In this document: positions 1 to 5,721 of the stretch, one piece after another
Numbering within the stretch: position 1 is the stretch's first letter
Layout: each line of letters opens with the position of its first letter
NCBI RefSeq assembly: GCF_043951915.1
Contig: NZ_JBINJD010000217.1
Span: 1 to 7,057, forward strand
Length of the DNA: 7,057 bases
DNA from: Alienimonas sp043951915
Lineage (GTDB): Bacteria; Planctomycetota; Planctomycetia; Planctomycetales; Planctomycetaceae
Reading direction: 5' to 3'
The notes under the pieces: generated by a model
The model's database searches: none
The model's input: the letters and a program-made list of their open reading frames with translations, nothing else
Told to the model about the DNA's origin: nothing
Made by a program: the position numbers and the translations under genes

Positions 1-51
1 GCCGACTCTCGACGAGGCCCTTTTCAAACTCCCGCTCGCTCCGCTCACGGA

Positions 52-70
52 CGGCGGCAGGATGCCGCCG
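52..70. repeat. Perfect GC-rich hairpin, possibly a REP-like repeat
   Basis: The arms CGGCGGCA (52-59) and TGCCGCCG (63-70) are exact reverse complements around a three-base loop. There is no T-run on either side, so it does not look like an intrinsic terminator. A smaller hairpin (TCAAG 81-85, CTTGA 91-95) follows. The element sits in the non-coding 282 bases ahead of the first gene. Short GC-rich palindromes of this kind are often dispersed intergenic repeats, but only one copy is visible here, so the repeat status is inferred. Confidence 0.45.
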
Positions 71-272
71 CTACGGGTCGTCAAGTCCTGCTTGAGCGTT
101 CTCGCTCCGTTCTGAAACCGCAACCGGTATGTTCGCGGCCCCCTTAAAACCGCCGTCGACCCGGAAAACCCGCCTTCTCAAACATTTGCCCGAACGCCGC
201 CGCGAACGGCGGGATCGCCCTTGTGAACTGCCGTCCATTAACAAGACTCCGAAGCGGTCCCCCTTCTCCCCC

Positions 273-276
273 GGAG
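273..276 (+). promoter_or_regulatory. Ribosome binding site for the repeat protein
   Basis: GGAG lies six bases ahead of ATG 283 and favours that start over the in-frame GTG at 223. It is the only clear Shine-Dalgarno-like site in front of any gene in this window. Confidence 0.5.
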
Positions 277-282
277 CCTGCC

Positions 283-1050
283 ATGCGCGCCGTCCCGAAC
301 GACCCTCTGAACGAACCGCCGCCGCCGGAACTCGCCGCGTTCTTCGCCCTGCCTGCCGAGGCTCCGCCGCCCGATCCGGCGGCGCTGCGGGAACGGGCGG
401 CGGAACGGCGCGCGGCGCAGCGGGAGCGGGACCGGGCGAACCTGGCGACGCTGTATTCGCCGGAGGCCCGCCGGGCGGAGCAGGCGCGGCGGGAACGGCT
501 GCGGGCGACGCTGCGGTCCGGTGCGCTGAAGAACGTCCCGCCGTTGGGCGCGGCCGGGCCGGCGGCGGGCGGGGCCTGCCGGCCGGACCTCTGGCCGCCG
601 CGGCCGAAACGCCCGCCGGGCGCGGCGGGCCGGCGCGGCGGGGTCTGGAGCCGGCGGCGGTTCGTCGACCTCGTGACGCGGTTCGCGGACCGCCGCGGGG
701 CGGACTTCGGCGTGCTGGAGTTCTGCCGGTGGGCCGGCGTGGCCAGTTCGACGCTGTATCGCCACGTCGACAGTTGGCCGGCGCTGCGCGTCGCCGCCGG
801 GCTGCCCCCCGCGATGACCGGCCCCGACCGCCGGGCCGCCACGCTGGCGGCGCTGCTGCGGGCGCTCCATCTGAACCGCGATCGCGCCCGGCCGCTCTCC
901 GGCGCCCAACTGGCCCGGGCCGCCGGCGTAAGCCGCTCCGTCGTGAGCGCCTACGGCGGGGTGCGACACCTGCGGGAGCTGTACCGGGAATGGGCGCGGG
1001 ACGGGGCCGCCGAACGAACCCCGCCCGCCGCGCGCCGCTATTCCTTCTGA
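283..1050 (+). CDS. Putative DNA-binding protein with two HNH-associated-repeat-like / HTH segments
   Basis: The protein has 255 residues and no confident family name. Residues 1-35 are proline- and alanine-rich. Residues 34-80 are a highly charged Arg/Glu/Ala stretch likely to form a long helix. Residues 80-120 are Gly/Pro/Arg-rich and probably disordered. Two similar helical units follow. Unit 1 (about 127-174) carries the helix-turn-helix-like stretch AGVASSTLYRHV and ends in SWPALRVAAGL. Unit 2 (about 187-240) carries AGVSRSVVSAYGG. The SW-x-AL-x-x-AGL ending is typical of the homing-endonuclease-associated repeat (HNH_repeat), though no HNH nuclease motif is present. That suggests nucleic-acid binding without cleavage; this is inference. 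ATG 283 was chosen because GGAG lies six bases upstream (273-276). An in-frame GTG at 223 would add 20 poorly supported residues. Its end overlaps the convergent GH16 gene by 13 bases. Confidence 0.72.
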   Translation: MRAVPNDPLNEPPPPELAAFFALPAEAPPPDPAALRERAAERRAAQRERDRANLATLYSPEARRAEQARRERLRATLRSGALKNVPPLGAAGPAAGGACRPDLWPPRPKRPPGAAGRRGGVWSRRRFVDLVTRFADRRGADFGVLEFCRWAGVASSTLYRHVDSWPALRVAAGLPPAMTGPDRRAATLAALLRALHLNRDRARPLSGAQLARAAGVSRSVVSAYGGVRHLRELYREWARDGAAERTPPAARRYSF

Positions 1051-2063
1051 TACACCCGCACGTAATCCACCAGCAGCGTTTGGGGGAAGGCGTCCGCCGG
1101 GAGGCGGTCGGCCTGTTGATCGACGTGCTCGAAGAACCGGCCGTCGACGGCGACGTTGATCAACAGGTGGAACGGCGAGTCGAACGGGGCGGAGGGGTTG
1201 TCCCGGGCCGCCTCGGAGAACCATTCGTCTTTGGTGCGGGTCTGGACGAGTTCGCCGTCGACGAACCAGCGGATCGCGTCGGCGGACCACTCGACGGCGT
1301 AGGTGTGGAACGCCTCGGCGGCGTTTTCGTTCGGGAACTCGTAGGCGTGGGCGACGTATTCATTGCGGGGCCAGGCGCCGCCGAAATGCAGGGCGCCGGT
1401 CGTCTCCTCCACGGCGCTGCCGCGGGATTCGAGAATGTCGATCTCCCCGCCGGCGGCCCAGCCGCCGTAGGGGGAATCGGTCGGCAGCATCCAGACCGCC
1501 GGCCAGATTCCCTGCCCGTCCGGCATCTTCGCGCGGACCTCGAAGCGGCCGAAGGTCCACTCGGCCCGGCCGCGGGTGCGGAGGCGGGCGCTGGAATACG
1601 GCTGCGTTTTGCCGTCGCTGGTGGTGTGCGGGTCGCGGTGAACGGCGAGGTGCAGCTTGCCGTCCCGCACGAAGGCGTATTTGTCCTCCACCCGGTAGGC
1701 CTGCCGCTCGTTGTTGCCGCCGCCGAGGTTGTTCTCCTCCTTGCCCCACTTGGTGAGGTCCAGCTGATCCCCGTCGAACTCGTCCCGCCAGACCAGCGCC
1801 CAGCCGTCCGGCCGGACGACGCGGTACTCGCCGGCGGGCAGCAGGCGGGTCACGGGCTCGCCGGTCCCGCGGAGGGCCGTGTCGACGTTCTCCCAGCCGT
1901 CGCCGTCGCGGCGTTGGATCTGGTAGAGCCGGCCGTCCTCGGTGGGGAAGGAGACCTGCACGGCCGGGGCGGTCGTCGCGTCGACGACCGCCGCGGGCGA
2001 ATCCCCGGCGGGATCCGCCCCCAACAGCGTCGGGGCGAGCAGCAACGAAGCGAGGGCGAACAC
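1038..2063 (-). CDS. Secreted glycoside hydrolase family 16 (laminarinase-like beta-glucanase)
   Basis: This is a predicted endo-acting beta-glucanase of 341 residues. The GH16 domain spans about 88-341. Its catalytic motif GEIDILE gives nucleophile Glu207, Asp209 and acid/base Glu212. The E-x-D-x-x-E spacing is the beta-bulge form seen in laminarinase-type GH16 enzymes, so beta-1,3- or mixed-linkage glucan is the likely substrate; exact specificity cannot be read. Other family landmarks are WRDEFDG, NNERQAY, GRFEVRAKMPDGQGIWPAVW, the strand HTYAVEWSADAIRWFVDG and the C-terminal DYVRVYQ. Residues 35-85 form a small separate module (VQVSFPTEDGRLYQIQRRDG onward). The start is uncertain. GTG 2063 gives a hydrophobic signal-like N-terminus, MFALASLLLAPTLLGA, with likely cleavage before DPAG but no positive N-region. 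ATGs at 2300 and 2312 would add about 80 Arg/Pro-rich residues that look non-coding and would overlap the divergent gene. No ribosome binding site is visible. Confidence 0.9.
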   Translation of the reverse strand: MFALASLLLAPTLLGADPAGDSPAAVVDATTAPAVQVSFPTEDGRLYQIQRRDGDGWENVDTALRGTGEPVTRLLPAGEYRVVRPDGWALVWRDEFDGDQLDLTKWGKEENNLGGGNNERQAYRVEDKYAFVRDGKLHLAVHRDPHTTSDGKTQPYSSARLRTRGRAEWTFGRFEVRAKMPDGQGIWPAVWMLPTDSPYGGWAAGGEIDILESRGSAVEETTGALHFGGAWPRNEYVAHAYEFPNENAAEAFHTYAVEWSADAIRWFVDGELVQTRTKDEWFSEAARDNPSAPFDSPFHLLINVAVDGRFFEHVDQQADRLPADAFPQTLLVDYVRVYQKE

Positions 2064-2289
2064 GGGCGGACGCGCGACGGTTGGGACGGGGAACGAGCCG
2101 CCCCAAGGGACCGCACCGACCGACCGGCGACAAGCCCGTGCGGATCGGCGGGGCGGGCGGTCGAGCGGCGGGACGCCGAGGGGCGGGCGGCGGTTGTGCG
2201 TCGCGGTTCGCCCCCGTACGCTGTCTCGATTTTCGCCCGTCCCCGGGGTGTTCCGTCCTCCGTCTCCCTTCTGGCCCGAGCCCCGGTCC
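2064..2289. promoter_or_regulatory. Divergent intergenic region between GH16 and metallophosphoesterase genes
   Basis: This 226-base stretch lies between two divergent starts and must hold whatever promoters drive both genes. I see no convincing sigma-70 boxes. An inverted repeat, CCGCAC (2111-2116) and GTGCGG (2138-2143), lies 27 bases apart from start to start and could be an operator, but short GC palindromes are common at this base composition. Its extent depends on the GH16 start being at 2063. Confidence 0.4.
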
Positions 2290-3045
2290 GTGCGCGCCAT
2301 TCTCTCCGACATTCACGGGAATCTGGAGGCGCTGGAGGCCGTCCTCGCGGACATCGACGCCCTGAACGACGGCGCCGGGGTGGACGAGATTTACTGTCTC
2401 GGCGACGTGATCGGCTACGGCCCGGACCCGGCCGCCTGCATCGATCTGGTCCGCGACCGCTGCTCCCTCACCCTGCTGGGGAACCACGATCAGGCCAGCC
2501 TGTTCGACCCGGAGGGGTTCAACAAGACGGCCGAACGCGCGATCTTCTGGACCCGCCGCACCCTGGAGAGCGGCCGCGGCGCCGCGGACCGGTTCGACTT
2601 CCTCGGCGAGTTGCCCCGCACCCACGCCGAACGCGGCGACACGCTGCTGTTCGTCCACGGCAGCGCCCGCAATCCGCTGAACGAATACGTGTTCCCGGAG
2701 GACATTTATAACGGGCCGAAGATGTCCAAAATCTTCCAGCTCGTCGGGCGGCACTGCTTCCAGGGACACACGCACATCCCTGGGGTGTTCACCGAAGACC
2801 TGGACTTTCTCAGCCCGGCCGACCTGGACGGGCAGTACACGCTGGGGGCCGCCAAGGCGCTGGTGAACGTCGGCAGCGTCGGCCAACCCCGCGACGGCGA
2901 CGCCCGGGCCAGCTACGTCACGCTGGAAGGCGACCGCCTGACCTTCCGCCGCGTCGAGTACGACCACCGGGTCACGGCGGAAAAGATCTACGACATTCCC
3001 GAGCTGGACAACTACCTCGGCGACCGCCTGGCCAACGGGCAGTAG
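2290..3045 (+). CDS. Calcineurin-like metallophosphoesterase family protein
   Basis: This is a 251-residue cytoplasmic phosphoesterase with a dimetal centre; no signal peptide or membrane segment is seen. All metal-binding motifs of the superfamily are present in order: Asp7 and His9 in SDIHGN, Asp39 in GDVIGYGP, Asn65 and His66 in GNHD, His123 in FVHG, and His160 and His162 in GHTH. The late NVGSVGQPRDGD segment is typical of the Metallophos_2 (YfcE / ApaH-like) branch, whose members hydrolyse phosphomonoesters, phosphodiesters or dinucleotide polyphosphates. The substrate cannot be told from sequence. GTG 2290 places the first motif at residue 7, as in relatives. An in-frame GTG at 2248 would add 14 Pro-rich residues and is less likely. 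No Shine-Dalgarno site is visible. It is divergent from the GH16 gene and is followed by a strong hairpin, so it is probably transcribed alone. Confidence 0.93.
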   Translation: MRAILSDIHGNLEALEAVLADIDALNDGAGVDEIYCLGDVIGYGPDPAACIDLVRDRCSLTLLGNHDQASLFDPEGFNKTAERAIFWTRRTLESGRGAADRFDFLGELPRTHAERGDTLLFVHGSARNPLNEYVFPEDIYNGPKMSKIFQLVGRHCFQGHTHIPGVFTEDLDFLSPADLDGQYTLGAAKALVNVGSVGQPRDGDARASYVTLEGDRLTFRRVEYDHRVTAEKIYDIPELDNYLGDRLANGQ

Positions 3046-3053
3046 CTCTCTTT

Positions 3054-3083
3054 CCTAAGCCGGAGCCATGGCGCCGGCTTAGG
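3054..3083 (+). terminator. Perfect 10-bp stem hairpin after the metallophosphoesterase gene
   Basis: CCTAAGCCGG (3054-3063) and CCGGCTTAGG (3074-3083) pair perfectly across a ten-base loop, which itself contains the palindrome GCCATGGC (3065-3072). It begins eight bases after the stop codon, a good place for a terminator. However, the downstream side is GGGGTCCTTGG rather than a T-run, so it is not a classical intrinsic terminator. It could instead be a dispersed palindromic repeat or an mRNA 3'-end stabiliser. Confidence 0.5.
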
Positions 3084-3183
3084 GGGTCCTTGGGGTGGAT
3101 GATTCGCCCCGCTCTGCGAAGATCACCCCGACCTGGGGAAGATCCCCGCCCCCCCGGCGAAGTCTCCCCAAAGCCCCCGTCGC

Positions 3184-3201
3184 GGCGAAGCCCGCTTCGC
3201 C
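3184..3201 (+). promoter_or_regulatory. Hairpin in the probable yidC leader
   Basis: GGCGAAG (3184-3190) and CTTCGCC (3195-3201) pair perfectly around the loop CCCG. It ends 36 bases before the yidC start codon, so if transcription begins upstream it forms part of the 5' leader. No riboswitch class is recognised, and function is speculative. The rest of the 192-base gap (3046-3237) shows only pyrimidine-rich, GC-rich sequence and no clear promoter. Confidence 0.3.
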
Positions 3202-3237
3202 CCGCCCCCGTTCTTTCGCCCCACCCGCGTTCGCCCC

Positions 3238-5712
3238 GTGCCGGACACCAAACCCGCCGCCCCGCCGGAGAGCAGCCGGTTCACCCTCTGGCTGGTGACC
3301 ACGCTGGCGTTGTGGGCGCTGTGGTTCGGGTTCATCCAGCCGGCGTGGTTCCCGAATCAGAACGCCGCCCCGCCGCAGCCGGTCCAGTTGAAGGACGTCG
3401 GGGAGAGCCCCCGCGGGTTCCTCGCCGACGCCGACCGGGCCGCCGCCGACCGCCCCGCGGACGCGGACGCCGACGACGCGGACGACGCCGACGAACCGCC
3501 GGCGTGGGAGCCGAACCCCCGGAAGACCGTCACCCTCGGCGGCCTCACGCCGGCGGCCGCCAGGCTGGGCTACTACACCGCGACCGAGCTGACCAGCCGC
3601 GGCGCCGCCGTGGAGCGGATCACCCTCAACGACGGCCGCTACCGGGAGTTGGCCGACCGCGACGTGCCGCTGAAGGTGATCGGCAACGGGGACGCGGTGG
3701 TTCGCACCTTCCAGACCCGCGTCGACGCCCTCGACGCGGCCCTGCGGAGCCAGGGCACGGATTCGCTCCTCGCCGATTGGGAGCTGACGCGCACCATCCC
3801 CGACCCCGACGACCCCGAGGTGCTCCAGGGGGCGACGTTCACCCTCACGGCGCCGGACGGGTCGTTCGAGGCGGTGAAGACGTACCGCCTGCGGAAGGGC
3901 GCCCCGGACGAGTCCCCGGAGGACGTGCAGCGGGAGGGCGCCCGCGACAGCGACCCCCGCGGGTACATGGTGGATATGGACCTCACCCTGCGGAATCTCT
4001 CCGCCGACCGGCGGAACGCCCGGTTCACGGTGCAGGGCCCGGTCGGCCTGCCGCTGGAGAACGAGGAAAACACCCGCAAGTTCCGCGACATCGAGTTGGC
4101 GTACTTCGAGGACGCCGGCGAGTTGGAGACGACCTACCTCTCCGCCGCGGACGCGACCGAGGCGGTGAAGAAGCTGAAGGAAAGCCTCGCCGCGGACGCG
4201 GACATCCGCCGGATCGAGGAGGAGCTGGCCAACCTGCAACGGGACTTCGAAATCGCCGAGGTGAAGGCGGAGGCCAAGCCGGATGACGCGGACGCCGCCG
4301 CCGCCCTGACCCGCCTCCAGACGCAGATCGCCGCCGCGGAGGCGGCGCTGGCCGCCCGCGAGGAGGAGCTGGCCGACGTCGGGGCGCTGGCGGAGTACCG
4401 CAAGCCGCTGCGGTACGTCGGCACGGAGGTGCAGTACTTCGCCGCCCTGCTGTTCCCCCGCACCGGGGCCTCCACGCCGGCGCCGGCCCTGGAGGACGCC
4501 GAGGACGAGGAGGGCCTGCTGCCCGGCCTGGGCGACGTCTACGACGCCCCGGTGGTCGAAAGCGCCGTCCCGCAGGTCGTCGACGAGCCGGACCCGGAGC
4601 AGACGAACCTGAACGACATTTCGATCCGTCTGACCAGCGCCCCGGTGACGGTCCCCGCCGCCGCCGGCGAGGGGGACGACCTCGAACCGGGCGAGGCGAC
4701 GCGGTCCTTCACGCTGTTCGCCGGTCCGAAGCGGCTGGACCTGTTGGAGCCGCTGGGGGCCGACGAGGTGATGGACCTCGGCTGGTTCGGCGTGATCGGC
4801 GGCGGGATGCTGTGGTTCATGACCCAGCTGCACGACCTGGGCTTCCCGTACTGGCTGGCGATCATCAGCCTGACGGTCTGCGTGCGACTGCTGATGTTCC
4901 CGCTGTCCAAGCGGACGGCCCTGATGGCCGCCAAGCAGAAGGCCCTCGCCCCCAAGATCGCGGAGATTAAAAAGCGCTGCGGCGACGACGCCCAGGCCGC
5001 CGGCCGCGAGCAGTGGGCCCTGATGAACAAATACGGCGTGAACCCGCTGATGGGCTGTCTGCCGGTCTTTTTTACCATCCCGGTGTTCATCGCGCTCTAT
5101 AACGCGTTATTGAACAGCGTGGACCTGCGGCTGGCGGAGTTCCTCTGGATCGACAACCTCGCCGCCCCGGACAATCTCTTCCGGCTGCCGTTCCGCATCC
5201 CCTACCTCGGCTGGTTCCTGAACATCCTGCCGGTGACGCTGGCGGCGCTGTGGTTCTTCCAGCAAAAGCTGTTCATGCCCCCGGCCCAAACGCCGGAGCA
5301 GGAGATGCAATACAAGCTGATGGGCTACATGATGCCGCTGTCGGCCCTGTTCATCTATCACCTGCCCGCCGGCTGGTGCCTGTACAGCATCGCCAGCGCC
5401 TGCTGGACGCTGACCGAGCGCAAGCTGCTGGACCGCACCCGCAACGCCCAGCTCGACCCGGACGAGGACCTGGCCCCCCGCAAGAAGGGCCCCATCGGCC
5501 GGGCGATCGGCCGGGCGACGGAGAAGCCGATGGCCCGGCTCAAGGAGAAGATCGCCGAGGCCCAGGCCGCCGCCGAGGCCGCCCAGGCGGAGGCGACGAA
5601 CCAGCAGCTCAGCCGCCGCGACCGCAGTTCCAACCGCAACGCCGGCCGCCCCGGCGTGAACAGCAAAGCCGCCCGCCGGGCCGCCCGCGGCGGGAAGAAG
5701 TCCAAGCGGTAG
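3238..5712 (+). CDS. yidC: Membrane protein insertase YidC (YidC/Oxa1/Alb3 family)
   Basis: YidC inserts and folds inner-membrane proteins, alone or with SecYEG. This 824-residue form is much longer than the 548 residues of E. coli YidC. TM1 is at about 15-34. A low-complexity Asp/Ala linker (64-86) leads to a periplasmic domain (about 90-500). That domain carries a predicted coiled coil at 305-380, just before the family-like strand GTEVQYFAALLFP. The conserved insertase core spans about 516-728. Its segments are roughly 516-534, 538-555, 603-622, 658-676, 694-708 and 712-728. Arg550 in CVRLLMFPLS matches the conserved groove arginine. The cytoplasmic helical loop is at about 560-600. The tail (730-824) is strongly basic with an Ala/Glu-rich helix and ends GGKKSKR. 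GTG 3238 puts TM1 at the N-terminus as expected. No ribosome binding site is seen. It is followed nine bases later by mnmE, a conserved pairing. Confidence 0.96.
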   Translation: MPDTKPAAPPESSRFTLWLVTTLALWALWFGFIQPAWFPNQNAAPPQPVQLKDVGESPRGFLADADRAAADRPADADADDADDADEPPAWEPNPRKTVTLGGLTPAAARLGYYTATELTSRGAAVERITLNDGRYRELADRDVPLKVIGNGDAVVRTFQTRVDALDAALRSQGTDSLLADWELTRTIPDPDDPEVLQGATFTLTAPDGSFEAVKTYRLRKGAPDESPEDVQREGARDSDPRGYMVDMDLTLRNLSADRRNARFTVQGPVGLPLENEENTRKFRDIELAYFEDAGELETTYLSAADATEAVKKLKESLAADADIRRIEEELANLQRDFEIAEVKAEAKPDDADAAAALTRLQTQIAAAEAALAAREEELADVGALAEYRKPLRYVGTEVQYFAALLFPRTGASTPAPALEDAEDEEGLLPGLGDVYDAPVVESAVPQVVDEPDPEQTNLNDISIRLTSAPVTVPAAAGEGDDLEPGEATRSFTLFAGPKRLDLLEPLGADEVMDLGWFGVIGGGMLWFMTQLHDLGFPYWLAIISLTVCVRLLMFPLSKRTALMAAKQKALAPKIAEIKKRCGDDAQAAGREQWALMNKYGVNPLMGCLPVFFTIPVFIALYNALLNSVDLRLAEFLWIDNLAAPDNLFRLPFRIPYLGWFLNILPVTLAALWFFQQKLFMPPAQTPEQEMQYKLMGYMMPLSALFIYHLPAGWCLYSIASACWTLTERKLLDRTRNAQLDPDEDLAPRKKGPIGRAIGRATEKPMARLKEKIAEAQAAAEAAQAEATNQQLSRRDRSSNRNAGRPGVNSKAARRAARGGKKSKR

Positions 5713-5721
5713 GGCCGCTCC

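Noticed and set aside
1..282. Tail of a gene entering from the left, or a small RNA
   Set aside because: No frame shows recognisable protein sequence. The hairpins at 52-70 and 81-95 do not match any RNA family I know.
2194..2222. Possible sigma-70 promoter TTGTGC, 17 bases, TACGCT ahead of the metallophosphoesterase
   Set aside because: Spacing is ideal but each box matches only three of six consensus bases, which is too weak to annotate without a mapped start.
129..2711. An 860-codon open frame on the plus strand
   Set aside because: It runs across the repeat-protein gene, antisense to GH16 and into the metallophosphoesterase. Its translation is Arg/Gly/Pro-rich with no domain, as expected for a shadow frame in GC-rich DNA.
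1360..2967. A 535-codon open frame on the minus strand
   Set aside because: It is antisense to the metallophosphoesterase and out of frame with GH16. Both of those have complete catalytic motifs, and this frame has none.
3079..4833. A 584-codon open frame on the minus strand opposite yidC
   Set aside because: It is low-complexity and Arg/Gly/Val-rich, without recognisable motifs, and wholly antisense to a clear yidC.
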